NCBI RefSeq assembly: GCF_018531465.1
Contig: NZ_JAHDTF010000040.1
Coordinates: 1-64,000, forward strand
Direction: 5' to 3'
Length of the DNA: 64,000 nucleotides
Source of the DNA: Sphaerisporangium fuscum
GTDB taxonomy: Bacteria; Actinomycetota; Actinomycetes; Streptosporangiales; Streptosporangiaceae
Shown here: positions 8,945 to 17,595 of the stretch, in pieces
How the letters are laid out: each line of letters starts with the position of its first letter
How positions within the stretch are numbered: the first letter of the stretch is position 1
Translations under genes and position numbers: made by a program
The notes under the pieces: generated by a model
What the model was told of the DNA's origin: nothing
The model's database searches: none
What the model saw: only the letters and a program-made list of their open reading frames with translations

Positions 8945-10039
8945 ATGGCGGAGATCGAGGCGGTGCGCGCCGCCGCCTACCGGGTGCCGACCGACAGGCC
9001 CGAGGGCGACGGCACGTTCGCCTGGGACGCGACGGTCCTGGTAACCGCCGAGGTAGACGCCGGGGGCCCGACCGGCATCGGCTGGACCTACGCCCCCGCC
9101 GCCGCGGCCTCCTTCATCACCGAGACCCTCGCCGACGTCGTCACCGGGGCGGACGTCATGGACGTCCCGGCGGTGTGGACGGCGATGGTCCGCCAGGTGC
9201 GCAACGCCGGGCGGCCGGGGATCGCCGGGTACGCGATCTCGGCGGTGGACGTCGCCCTGTGGGACCTCAAGGCGCGGCTGCTGGAGACGCCGCTGGTACG
9301 CCTGTTCGGCGCCGCCCGCGCGGAGGTCCCCGTCTACGGGTCGGGCGGGTTCACCACCTACGACGACGACACCACCCGCGCCCAGCTGCGGCACTGGGCG
9401 CACGAGCAGGGCATCCCGCGCGTGAAGATCAAGATCGGTGAGTCGCGGGGCACGGCCGCCGAACGCGACCTGCACCGCGTCGCCCTGGCCCGCGAGGTGA
9501 TCGGCGGGGACGCCGAGCTGTACGTCGACGCCAACGGCGCCTACACCGCCAAGCAGGCCGTGCGGCTGGCCAGGCGCATGGAGGAGCACGACGTGCGCTG
9601 GTTCGAGGAGCCGGTGTCCTCCGACGACCTGGCGGGGCTGCGGCTGGTCCGCGAGCACGCGGCGGCCGACGTCGCGGCCGGGGAGTACGGCTGCGACCTG
9701 ACCTACTTCGCCCGGATGTGCCAGGCCGGCGCCGTCGACTGCCTGCAGGCCGACGCCACCCGCTGCGGCGGCTACACCGGCTGGCTGGCCGCGGCGACCG
9801 TCGCCGCCGCGTACCACCTGGACGTCTCGGCGCACTGCGCGCCCAACCTGCACCTGCCGGCCGCCGCGGCGGCCCCCAACCTGCGCCACGTCGAGTGGTT
9901 CCACGACCACGTCCGCATCGAGGCCGGCCTGTTCGAGGGCGCCGCCGACCCCACAGGCGGCACCGCCCGCCCGTCCACCGACGGCCCCGGCCACGGCATG
10001 ACCCTGAAGACCACCGCGGACTCCCACCGCGTCGCCTGA
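8945..10039 (+). CDS. Enolase-superfamily enzyme of the mandelate racemase/muconate lactonizing group (364 aa)
   Basis: The N-terminal capping domain is followed by a TIM barrel with the expected acid/base and metal sites. A KxK pair (Lys161/Lys163 in VKIKIG), Asp195 in VDANG, Glu221 in FEEP and Glu247 in GEYG are all visible. The family abstracts a proton alpha to a carboxylate to racemise, dehydrate or cycloisomerise sugar acids. Substrate cannot be assigned. ATG at 8945 has GGAGGGG five bases upstream. The gene diverges from the TPP/FAD/glucose-dehydrogenase operon, which suggests a shared sugar-acid pathway (inference). It converges on the hydantoinase B gene, and a small hairpin fills the gap. 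Confidence 0.8.
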   Translation: MAEIEAVRAAAYRVPTDRPEGDGTFAWDATVLVTAEVDAGGPTGIGWTYAPAAAASFITETLADVVTGADVMDVPAVWTAMVRQVRNAGRPGIAGYAISAVDVALWDLKARLLETPLVRLFGAARAEVPVYGSGGFTTYDDDTTRAQLRHWAHEQGIPRVKIKIGESRGTAAERDLHRVALAREVIGGDAELYVDANGAYTAKQAVRLARRMEEHDVRWFEEPVSSDDLAGLRLVREHAAADVAAGEYGCDLTYFARMCQAGAVDCLQADATRCGGYTGWLAAATVAAAYHLDVSAHCAPNLHLPAAAAAPNLRHVEWFHDHVRIEAGLFEGAADPTGGTARPSTDGPGHGMTLKTTADSHRVA

Positions 10040-10048
10040 ACACCACGG

Positions 10049-10063
10049 CCCGCCACCGGCGGG
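10049..10063. terminator. Hairpin between convergent genes
   Basis: CCCGCC and GGCGGG form a perfect 6-bp stem around ACC, filling most of the 24-bp gap between two convergent stop codons. There is no T-run, as is common for terminators in high-GC actinomycetes. Confidence 0.4.
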
Positions 10064-11893
10064 TCAGAGTTCGTCCACCTCGGCGTGGGGACGGCCGCCG
10101 GAGAGCAGCGGGTAGCCGGGGCCGCGGTCGAAGAACGCGGCGGGCCGGGAGGCGCGCAGCCGGTCGCGCAGCTCCGCGGTCGCCTCGGCGTCGACCTCCG
10201 GCTCGCCGGCCGGGCCGCGCAGGACGACGCCGTAGTCGTCGCGCGCCCCCTCCGGCGACACCTTGCCGTCCCGCACGTCCGCCGCCACGAGGGCGGGGTC
10301 GCGGTCGTAGGGCGAGCCCCAGCCGCCGCCTCCGGTGGTCCGGATGCGAACCACCTCCCCCTCCTTCACGGGGAAGTCGTCGACCAGCCCCTCCATCTCC
10401 TGCCCGTCCACGGTGACGAGGAACGGACGCCCGGCCCGGCCGCCGTTCACCCCCCAGCACGACAGGATCGAGCGGTCGGCGATGGACATGAACGACGCGT
10501 CGCGCAGCATGCGGATGTGCTTGTCGTACCCGAGCCCGCCCCGGTACAGCCCCGGACCGCCCGAGTCGCGGGCCAGGCCGAGCCGCTCGACCCGGAACGG
10601 CCACCTGGACTCGGCGAACTCGACCGGGATGTTGCGCGAGTCGGGGACGACGTGGATGGTGTCCTCGCCGTCGGCGTACCACCGGCCGCCGGAGCCGCCG
10701 CCGAGCACCTCGCGCATGAGGTACGGCCGGCCCTCGTGGTCGTCCCCGTACACGCCGGTGTAGCGGATCGTCTCCTGGTCGGCGGGCATGCGGCCGCCGG
10801 TGGCCTTGGCGAGCACCCCGGCGAGCACGCCGAGCAGGCGCAGGATCACGAACGTGCGGGCGTTGGTGGGCGCCGGGAAGATCGGCGTCAGCAGCGTGCC
10901 CTTCTCGGGGAACCTCATCTCGATCAACGGGACGACGCCCTCGTTGACGTCCAGCTCCGCCATGCGCTCGGGGGTGTCGGCGAGGTTGCGCAGGATCGGC
11001 GCCAGCCACTTCTTCAGGAACACCCCGTCGGCGTAGTCGCCGGCGTGGTTGATCGGCCCCTTGGCCTGCGGCGAGGTGCCGGTGAAGTCGATGACCAGTG
11101 GCCTCTCCGCAGAGTGGTCGACGGTCAGCGTGATGCGCTGGGTGTGCAGCCGGGGCTCGTCGACGCCGTCGTGCTCGGCGTAGTCCTCCCAGACGTGCAC
11201 GCCCTCGGGGATCTTGGCGAGCAGTTCGCGGCGGAACGTCTCGGTCGTCTTGCCGATGATCGCGTCGAAGCACGCCTCGACCGCCGCCCTGCCGTACCTG
11301 TCGAAAAGCTCCCCGAGGCGCCGGGCGCCCATGAGGCAGGCCGAGCACTCGGCGTCGAGGTCGCCGGCCAGGGAGTCGGGCATGCGTGAGTTGCGGGTCA
11401 TGATGGTCAGCGCCGCCCGGTTCGGCACGCCCCGGTCCCACAGCTTGATCGGAGGCACCATGAGGCCCTCCTCGAAGGCGCTGCGTGCGTGCGAGGGCAT
11501 GGAGCCGGGCACCGCTCCGCCGATGTCGTCGTGGTGGCCGAACGCCTGCACGAACGCCACCACCTCGCCCTGGTGGAACACCGGCACGGTGACGCACAGG
11601 TCGGGCAGGTGGCCGATGCCGCCCTCGGAGAGGTAGACGTCGTTGTGGAAGAAGACGTCCCCCGGGTTCATCTCGGCGACCGGGAAGTCGCGCACGATCG
11701 GCTGCACGAGCGCCGAGTAGGACCGGCCGGTCAGCTTGCGCAGCCGTACGTCATGGATGCCCGCCCGGAAGTCGTGCGCGTCGCGGATCATCGGAGAGCG
11801 GGCCGTGCGGGCGATCGCCGTCTCGACCTCCATCTCGACCGAGGCGAGGGTCCCCTCGACGATCTCGACCAGCACCGGGTCAACCGTTGTCAC
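10064..11893 (-). CDS. hyuB: Hydantoinase B / oxoprolinase beta-type subunit (609 aa)
   Basis: The full-length HyuB domain starts at DPVLVEIVEGTLASVE and contains GDVFFHNDVY, GHHDDIGG and the C-terminal TTGGGGWGSPYDRDP that are standard in this family. HyuB pairs with HyuA for ATP-dependent ring opening of hydantoins or 5-oxoproline; some relatives are acetone or acetophenone carboxylase subunits, so the substrate is open. The GTG start at 11893 overlaps the hyuA stop as GTGA, so the two are translationally coupled. No amidohydrolase, racemase or transporter for hydantoins lies beside the pair. Confidence 0.85.
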   Translation of the reverse strand: MTTVDPVLVEIVEGTLASVEMEVETAIARTARSPMIRDAHDFRAGIHDVRLRKLTGRSYSALVQPIVRDFPVAEMNPGDVFFHNDVYLSEGGIGHLPDLCVTVPVFHQGEVVAFVQAFGHHDDIGGAVPGSMPSHARSAFEEGLMVPPIKLWDRGVPNRAALTIMTRNSRMPDSLAGDLDAECSACLMGARRLGELFDRYGRAAVEACFDAIIGKTTETFRRELLAKIPEGVHVWEDYAEHDGVDEPRLHTQRITLTVDHSAERPLVIDFTGTSPQAKGPINHAGDYADGVFLKKWLAPILRNLADTPERMAELDVNEGVVPLIEMRFPEKGTLLTPIFPAPTNARTFVILRLLGVLAGVLAKATGGRMPADQETIRYTGVYGDDHEGRPYLMREVLGGGSGGRWYADGEDTIHVVPDSRNIPVEFAESRWPFRVERLGLARDSGGPGLYRGGLGYDKHIRMLRDASFMSIADRSILSCWGVNGGRAGRPFLVTVDGQEMEGLVDDFPVKEGEVVRIRTTGGGGWGSPYDRDPALVAADVRDGKVSPEGARDDYGVVLRGPAGEPEVDAEATAELRDRLRASRPAAFFDRGPGYPLLSGGRPHAEVDEL

Positions 11894-14043
11894 TCGCCCG
11901 CTCCGTCCTTCGCCGTCTGCTCCACCTGACCGCTCCCCTCACGGCCGGACGACGTACCCGCGCGCCCGCTCCCCCGGCCGTCGTCCCGCCGGACGACGAG
12001 ATCGCCGTGGGCGTCCACCTCCGCGGCGAAGCCCGGGTGCAGCGGCAGCGTCGAGCCGTACTCCTCGATCACCGCCGGGCCGGTCACGACGTCGCCGCGC
12101 CGCAGGTCGCCGCGCCGGTACACCGGCGCCGTCCACCAGCCGTCCCGCTGGAGGGGCGAGGCCGCGTCCTCCTCGAAGTACACCCGCCGCTCCCCCGCGG
12201 CCCCCGCCGGGTCGCCGCCGGCCGGGGGCAGCTCGGGGACGGCCGGGCGGGTGATGGGGCCGATTCCGGAGACCCGGAGGTTCACCCATTCGACGGCGTG
12301 CCGCGGGTCGTCCCGGTAGCCGTAGCCGTAGAGCCTGTGGTGGGCCTGGTGGAACCGGTCGAGCACCTCGGCCCGCCACGCCTCGTCCACCGGCCCGGAC
12401 GGCGCGGGCACCCGCACCTCGTACGCCTGCCCGTAGTAGCGCAGGTCGGCGCTGCGGGCGTAGACGTGCCGCTCGGCGGGGAACCCCTCGCGGCCGAGGG
12501 CGCGGGCGGCCTGGGCCTCCAGGTCGCCGAAGATCTCCTCGGCGGCGCCGGTGGACAGCTCGCGGGTGACGTGGGTGCGTACGTAGTCGTTCTTGACGTC
12601 CACCGTGAGCAGGCCGAACGCCGAGACGTTGCCCGGGTCCGGCGGCACGACGACCGCCGGGACCGACAGGATGTCGATCAGCCGGCACACCAGCAGCGGC
12701 CCGGACCCGCCGAAGGCCACCATCGGGAAGTCGCGCACGTCGAGGCCCCGCTTGACGGTGATCTGGCGGATGGCGTTCGCCTGGTTGAAGGCGCTGATCT
12801 CCAGGACGCCCGCGGCGGTGCGCTCCGGCGTCAGGCCGAGCTTGCCCGCCAGCGCCTCGACACCGGCCCGCGCGGCGGCCACGTCCAGGGGGATTTCGCC
12901 GCCGAGCAGGTGGGGCGGCACGCGGCCGAGGAACACGTGGGCGTCGGTGACGGTCACCTCGGTGCCACCCCGGCCGTAGCAGATCGGCCCGGGGTCGGCT
13001 CCGGCGGACCGCGGGCCGACCTTGAGCGTGCCCTCCGGCGAGATCCAGGCGATGGAGCCGCCGCCGGCGCCGACCGTCACGATGTCGATCATGGGGATCT
13101 TGCACGGGTACCGGCCGATGGACCCCTCGGTGGTCAGGGACGGCTCGCCGTCGACCACGACGGCGACGTCGGTGGAGGTGCCGCCGCCGTCGAGCGTGAT
13201 CACCGACGGGTGGCCCGCCGTCCGCGCGATGAGCGCCGCGCCGAGCGCGCCCGCGGCCGGGCCGGAGAGCACCGTCGTGATCGGCTGGTGCACCACCTCC
13301 GCCGCCGACAGCACGCCGCCGTTGCTCTTCATCACCGAGAACGGCATGCCGAGGCGCGAGGAGAGGTTGGCGATGTACCGCCGCATGGTCGGCTTGACCG
13401 CCGCGTCGACCAGGGTGGTCACCGACCGCTCGTACTCGCGGTACTCGCGCAGCACGTCGCTCGACAGCGACACCACGGCGTCGGGATGCTCACGCTCCAG
13501 CACGGCCAGCATGCGCCGTTCGTGTTCCGGGTTGGCGTAGGAGTGGAGGAAGCAGACGCCGATCGCGGTGACGCCGCGGTCGCGGAACCACCGCGCCACG
13601 GCCACGGCCTCCGCCTCGTCGAACGGCCGCACCTCCCGGCCGAGGTGGTCGAGCCGCCCGCCGACCGTCTTCACGCGGTGCACGGGGACGATGCGCGGCG
13701 GCTTGACCCAGAAGTAGGAGTTGCCGTAGCCGTCCGGGACGCTCTGCCGGGCGATCTCCAGGATGAACTCGAACCCCTCGGTGGTGACGAACCCCAGGTC
13801 GACTGGGCGGTCCTCGAGGAGCTGGTTGGTGGCGACGGTGGTCCCGTGGACGATGCCGGCGACATCGTGCAGGCCGAGCCCCAGCCCGGAGAGGACCTTG
13901 CGCACACCGGCCATGAATCCGTCGGCGGGGTTGCCCGGAGTTGAAGGAGTCTTGGTCGTGATGATCTCGCCGGACTGCTCGTCCACCGCGACCACGTCGG
14001 TGAACGTGCCCCCGGTGTCGACGCCGATACGGACGCTGCGCAT
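11890..14043 (-). CDS. hyuA: Hydantoinase A / oxoprolinase alpha-type subunit (717 aa)
   Basis: The N-terminus GVDTGGTFTDVV is the phosphate-binding loop of the ASKHA-fold HyuA/OplA family. TTVATNQLLE and LDGGGTSTDVAVV further in are also diagnostic. Length (717 aa) is normal for a stand-alone A subunit. ATG at 14043 follows a short AGAGG. It is the first gene of a two-gene operon with hyuB. The ~230 bp upstream contain a run of degenerate tandem repeats reaching the nadE stop, so a promoter must lie between about 14044 and 14170; AGTAAACACTAG just before the start is the only AT-richer patch. Confidence 0.85.
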   Translation of the reverse strand: MRSVRIGVDTGGTFTDVVAVDEQSGEIITTKTPSTPGNPADGFMAGVRKVLSGLGLGLHDVAGIVHGTTVATNQLLEDRPVDLGFVTTEGFEFILEIARQSVPDGYGNSYFWVKPPRIVPVHRVKTVGGRLDHLGREVRPFDEAEAVAVARWFRDRGVTAIGVCFLHSYANPEHERRMLAVLEREHPDAVVSLSSDVLREYREYERSVTTLVDAAVKPTMRRYIANLSSRLGMPFSVMKSNGGVLSAAEVVHQPITTVLSGPAAGALGAALIARTAGHPSVITLDGGGTSTDVAVVVDGEPSLTTEGSIGRYPCKIPMIDIVTVGAGGGSIAWISPEGTLKVGPRSAGADPGPICYGRGGTEVTVTDAHVFLGRVPPHLLGGEIPLDVAAARAGVEALAGKLGLTPERTAAGVLEISAFNQANAIRQITVKRGLDVRDFPMVAFGGSGPLLVCRLIDILSVPAVVVPPDPGNVSAFGLLTVDVKNDYVRTHVTRELSTGAAEEIFGDLEAQAARALGREGFPAERHVYARSADLRYYGQAYEVRVPAPSGPVDEAWRAEVLDRFHQAHHRLYGYGYRDDPRHAVEWVNLRVSGIGPITRPAVPELPPAGGDPAGAAGERRVYFEEDAASPLQRDGWWTAPVYRRGDLRRGDVVTGPAVIEEYGSTLPLHPGFAAEVDAHGDLVVRRDDGRGSGRAGTSSGREGSGQVEQTAKDGAGE

Positions 14044-14170
14044 GCCTCTAGTGTTTACTTAACCCGTCCATCCTGCGGAATCAGCAAGAGTCCACAAGGA
14101 ATCCGGGTTCCATCGGCAGCTAAACCGGACATCCCAGACAACCGTGGCTCTCGGCCGGCCAGGGACCCCG

Positions 14171-14274
14171 CTGCTGACCGGGACCGGCTCCGTATGGGCT
14201 GCCGACCCGGGACCGGCTCCGTGTCGGCTGACCCGGGACCGGCTCCGTGTCGGCTGCTGACCGGGGGCCGGCTC
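14171..14274. repeat. Degenerate tandem repeat, about four 25-29 bp units
   Basis: Four consecutive units share the core CCGGGACCGGCTCCGTGTCGG with small changes. The last unit (CCGGGGGCCGGCTCAGGGGG) runs into the nadE stop codon. The array lies between nadE and the hyuA promoter region. Repeats of this kind arise by slippage. A structured 3' end of the nadE transcript is possible but not shown. Confidence 0.7.
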
Positions 14275-15103
14275 AGGGGGCGATCGGCGGCTGCCGCTTG
14301 TGCTCGGTGAGCCGGTAGCGGCGGACGATGGCCGCGAAGGCCGCCTCGTCGACCGGCTTGCCTTCCAGGAGGTCGTCGATGTCGTCGTAGGTGACGCCGA
14401 GTGCCTCCTCGTCGGGCCTGCCGGGGTTCAGCGTCTCCAGGTCCGCGGTCGGGATCTTCTCCACAAGCTCGGACGGCGCGCCCAGGGCCTGCGCCAACGC
14501 CCGTACACGGCGCTTGGTGAGGCCGGTGAGCGGAACCACGTCGGCCGCGCCGTCGCCGAACTTCGTGAAGAAGCCGGAGACCGCCTCGGCGGCGTGGTCG
14601 GTGCCCACGACCAGGCCTTCGTGCCCGCCCGCCACCGCGAACTGGACGATCATGCGCTGCCGGGCCTTGATGTTGCCGTGCACGAAGTCCTGCTGGTGGG
14701 CGTCCCGGAAGACCATGCCGCCGGCCAGCAGCGCCTCCAGCGCGGCGTCGCTGGCGGGCTTCACATCGACGGTCAGGACCTGGTCGGGCCGGATGAACTC
14801 AAGCGCCAGCCGCGCGTCCTTCTCGTCGGCCTGGGCGCCGTAGGGCAGCCGCATCGCGAAGAACGTCGCCTCCCGCCCGGCGGCACGGACCCGCTCGACG
14901 GCGAGCTGGCACAGCCGGCCGGCCGTCGTGGAGTCCACACCGCCGCTGATGCCCAGCACCAGTGAGCGCAGGCCCGTGGAGGTGAGCTGGCCCGCGAGGA
15001 ACGCCACCCGGCGCTCGATCTCCTGCTGTGCGTCGAAGGACGCGCTCACCTGGAGATCCCGGGCGATCTCCTGCTGCAGGGACATGGACGCCAGGTCGGT
15101 CAC
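14273..15103 (-). CDS. nadE: Ammonia-dependent NAD+ synthetase (276 aa)
   Basis: The enzyme catalyses the last step of NAD+ biosynthesis: deamido-NAD+ + ATP + NH3 gives NAD+. The ATP pyrophosphatase loop ISGGVDST is at residues 52-59. LPYGAQADEKDA, GNIKARQRM and GTDHAAEAVSGFFTKFGDGAAD match the E. coli type, which lacks a glutaminase domain and is 275 aa long. The GTG at 15103 has GAGGAG six bases upstream and gives the family's normal length, whereas an ATG further upstream would add 16 unsupported residues. Confidence 0.93.
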   Translation of the reverse strand: MTDLASMSLQQEIARDLQVSASFDAQQEIERRVAFLAGQLTSTGLRSLVLGISGGVDSTTAGRLCQLAVERVRAAGREATFFAMRLPYGAQADEKDARLALEFIRPDQVLTVDVKPASDAALEALLAGGMVFRDAHQQDFVHGNIKARQRMIVQFAVAGGHEGLVVGTDHAAEAVSGFFTKFGDGAADVVPLTGLTKRRVRALAQALGAPSELVEKIPTADLETLNPGRPDEEALGVTYDDIDDLLEGKPVDEAAFAAIVRRYRLTEHKRQPPIAP

Positions 15104-15570
15104 GGTTGCTCCTCGCTCGGGCCCCTGGGCAGGGCGCCGGGCCGCGGCCACAGGCGCGTATAGGGGACCCCAGCACTCTAGAGGAAGCCTCCAAAACCCT
15201 GTCCAACGCCTCCGACCTGGAATCCGGTCGGGGAATACGGAGGCGCTGCGGACGGTCTGACGTTTTCGCCGAGGAGGTGTCCATCACAGGCAAAGACGGG
15301 ATCTCCTCCTTCGATCCCGAAACCGGCGAGAGCGACCTCCTGGTACCCACCGTCGACGAGCGGGCTTCCCTGAGCACCATCAGGATGCGGCAGAGGTTCC
15401 CGTGACCGCTCGAAGCGGAGTAGGCCGCTAAAGCAACCGGCCCCTCTCAGATGAACGCGAACACCCGGACCCCTGCCCGCCGGGAACCCTAGGAAAGCCG
15501 ATTGCACGAGCCGACGTTCAATGCCCCGCCTCTGTAGAGAACCTCTCCTTCTCTCCGCGGGTGGGTGAAC
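15104..15570. other. 467-bp stretch without a confident gene
   Basis: This spacer separates nadE from the PD-(D/E)XK gene, both on the minus strand. It should hold the nadE promoter. Apart from one short frame with coding-like third positions (15277-15405) I see no gene, hairpin or repeat. The composition is less G/C-biased than the flanks, which suits an old degraded locus. Confidence 0.5.
15277..15405 (+). CDS. Candidate small ORF (42 aa), unknown
   Basis: A GTG-initiated frame ends with TIRMRQRFP and has about nine of ten third positions G or C, as in real genes here. GAGGAG directly touches the GTG, a poor spacing. The coding-like pattern also extends a little upstream of the GTG, so this may instead be the tail of a lost gene. 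No family is recognised. A short secreted or peptide precursor cannot be excluded, but there is no maturation gene next to it. Confidence 0.2.
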   Translation: MSITGKDGISSFDPETGESDLLVPTVDERASLSTIRMRQRFP

Positions 15571-16560
15571 TCAGTCGAAAAGGTCGTCCACCGAGTCCAC
15601 GGTGACCGCTCGCCTGAGCCATGTCATGAGGAGATCCGGATCGGTGCAGCCGGCGATTCGGGCGCGGGCGGCGGCCGGGATGTGGAGACCTCTGGCGTCC
15701 AGGACGGTCAGGACGGCAGTCGCCTCCCCCTTCGCGAGACCCTCTTCCCGCCCTTCTTTCCGTCCCTCTTCCCGCCCCTCTTCCCGCCCCTCTTCTCGGC
15801 CCTCTTCCCGCCCCTCTTTCCGCCCCTCTTCTCGGCCCTTCCGGCGTCCCTCTTCTTTCCCCTCCGCGTGCCACCGGTTGACGTACTCGCGGGCGAACTG
15901 GCTGCGGTTCTCGTGGACTGCAGCACTCACGATGTCCTCCAGGAGCTTGTGGGCTACTTCTGGTAGCCGGTCGAACACGTAGTCCAAATATAGGCGGGCG
16001 CGGTCTTCGTCCAGCGCTTCCAGACCATGTATCAGCGCCTCCAGCACCGGGCCACCCGTCTCGGTGTCGCCGTGCGAGACCGCGGACAGCACGGCGAGTT
16101 CGGGGGACGCGCGAGCCTTGAGCGGGTCGGCGACCACGGGGATCTGCTCGGGATGCACCGCGAGCGGGGTTATGGAGCCGCTGGGGCCCAGCGTGATCGT
16201 TTGACCGCACCACTTGGCCACGCCCGGATCCGGACAGAGCACCATGAGGGCGGTGTCGCACTTGAGCCGGGCCCGCAGTGCCGCCACGTACACCGGCCAA
16301 CTCCACTGCTTCTGACGGTCCCGCCGCTGCTGGATCTCCACGACGAGCGCCAGGACCGCCTCGGATGACTGGTTTCGCAGCACCACCACGGAATCGGCGC
16401 GGTACTCCACGGGCGCCACCTGGGTGAAGTCGACGGACTCCAGCCGGGCCGAGGCGAAGGGAGGCGGCTGGACGCCGGCCGCGTCGTGCAGTAACTGCAC
16501 GGCGGTGACCGGGCAGTTACGGATCAGCTCGATAGGCAGTTCGTGATCAAGTTTCGGCAC
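15571..16560 (-). CDS. PD-(D/E)XK nuclease-like protein with Gly-Arg-Glu-rich repeat (329 aa)
   Basis: The N-terminal half (LPIELIRNCPVTAVQLL, then YRADSVVVL and ALVVEIQQRRDRQKQWSWP) matches a family much expanded in actinomycetes whose Asp and Glu-x-Gln pattern fits a PD-(D/E)XK nuclease fold, related to Rpn-type proteins. Activity and role are not established. Residues ~233-273 are six to eight copies of a four-residue GREE/GRKE unit, likely a charged helix, followed by a small C-terminal domain. The GTG start at 16560 has TAATGT seven bases upstream and no Shine-Dalgarno, so a leaderless message is likely. It stands alone, divergent from tdk. Confidence 0.65.
   Translation of the reverse strand: MPKLDHELPIELIRNCPVTAVQLLHDAAGVQPPPFASARLESVDFTQVAPVEYRADSVVVLRNQSSEAVLALVVEIQQRRDRQKQWSWPVYVAALRARLKCDTALMVLCPDPGVAKWCGQTITLGPSGSITPLAVHPEQIPVVADPLKARASPELAVLSAVSHGDTETGGPVLEALIHGLEALDEDRARLYLDYVFDRLPEVAHKLLEDIVSAAVHENRSQFAREYVNRWHAEGKEEGRRKGREEGRKEGREEGREEGREEGREEGRKEGREEGLAKGEATAVLTVLDARGLHIPAAARARIAGCTDPDLLMTWLRRAVTVDSVDDLFD
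15741..15862. repeat. In-frame 12-bp tandem repeat within a CDS
   Basis: Copies of CGCCCCTCTTCC (plus strand) with CTTT/CTCG variants run nearly without break and encode GREE/GRKE on the minus strand. The 12-bp period keeps frame, so slippage changes the helix length without breaking the protein. Confidence 0.8.
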
Positions 16561-16736
16561 GCGGCATACATTACACTCCGTGGCAGCTTATTTACTCTCT
16601 GTTTCAGGAAACCGGCTGAGTGGTAGCGTCCCCGTCCGGCGCCGAGAGGTGGATCGGTGTCCTTGCGGTGGATAGGGGCCAGGCGCCTCAGGTCCCGGAC
16701 TGCTCGGTTGGCCGGGAATCTGTATGCTGACCGGCC

Positions 16737-17402
16737 GTGAGTGAAACGTCTGCGCTGTCCGGTACGCCGGTGAGTCCCCGCCGTGACGGCGTGCTGAGGT
16801 TCTTCCACGGTCCGATGGACTGCGGGAAGTCGACGCTCGCGTTGCAGATGAACTACAACCACAGCCGCCAGGGCCGGCGGGGGCTGGTGCTCACCAAGCA
16901 CGACCGCTCGGGCGGGCCGCAGGTCACCAGCCGGATCGGGCTCGGCCTGGAGGCCATCGAGGTCCTCGACGACCTCGACCTGGTCGAGCTGGTGCTGGCG
17001 CACGACCGCGTCGACTACCTGATCTGCGACGAGGCGTGCTTCTACACGGTGGACCAGATCGAGCAGCTCGCCGACCTGGTGGACGAGTACGGCGTCGACG
17101 TCTACGCCTTCGGCCTGGCCTCCGACTTCCGCTCGCGCATGTTCCCGGCCGCGCAGCGGCTGTTCGAGCTGGCCGACGAGGTGTCGCGGCTGCAGGTCGA
17201 GGTGCTGTGCTGGTGCGGGCGGGAGGGCCGGCTGAACGCCCGGGTGGTCGACGGGGTCATGGCGCGCACCGGCCAGCAGGTCGTGATCGCCGACACCGAC
17301 GGCGCGCAGGTCCACTACCGGGTGCTGTGCCGGCGCCACTACCGCACCGGCGACCTCGGCCACGAGGAGACCGCTCCCCTGGTCACCGCCTCCCCCGCCT
17401 GA
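16737..17402 (+). CDS. tdk: Thymidine kinase (type II, 221 aa)
   Basis: It phosphorylates thymidine in nucleoside salvage. The P-loop FHGPMDCGKST is at residues 23-33 and the catalytic acid is in DEACFYT (most homologues read DEAQF). A C-terminal zinc region with CWCGREG and CRRHY is present, as in bacterial TK1-like enzymes of about 190-220 aa. The GTG at 16737 has no Shine-Dalgarno. TATGCT ends eight bases before it, consistent with a leaderless transcript. It is monocistronic and converges on an unknown gene at 17596. Confidence 0.9.
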   Translation: MSETSALSGTPVSPRRDGVLRFFHGPMDCGKSTLALQMNYNHSRQGRRGLVLTKHDRSGGPQVTSRIGLGLEAIEVLDDLDLVELVLAHDRVDYLICDEACFYTVDQIEQLADLVDEYGVDVYAFGLASDFRSRMFPAAQRLFELADEVSRLQVEVLCWCGREGRLNARVVDGVMARTGQQVVIADTDGAQVHYRVLCRRHYRTGDLGHEETAPLVTASPA

Positions 17403-17595
17403 GCCGGGTACGGGGCGTCCGCCCGCGATGCCTCCCCTCCGGGAGCCGCAGGCATGCCCAAATAGGACGGCCGGCCCCGCGGCACCCGGCCGCCACCGTG
17501 CCCCTGCGGGGCTCGCTCCAGGAGGACGGCCGGCCACCCCCACCGCGCCCTTGCAGGAGAGCGACCGGCGCCCGGCCGGGGCCACGAAAAGGCGG

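Noticed and set aside
10064..14043. Acetone carboxylase alpha/beta subunits
   Set aside because: The subunits resemble the HyuA/HyuB branch equally well, and no gamma subunit or sigma-54-type activator is nearby; the general hydantoinase/oxoprolinase call is safer.
15741..15862. Possible CRISPR array or regulatory repeat
   Set aside because: The period is 12 bp without spacers and keeps the reading frame of the surrounding gene, so it is a coding tandem repeat.
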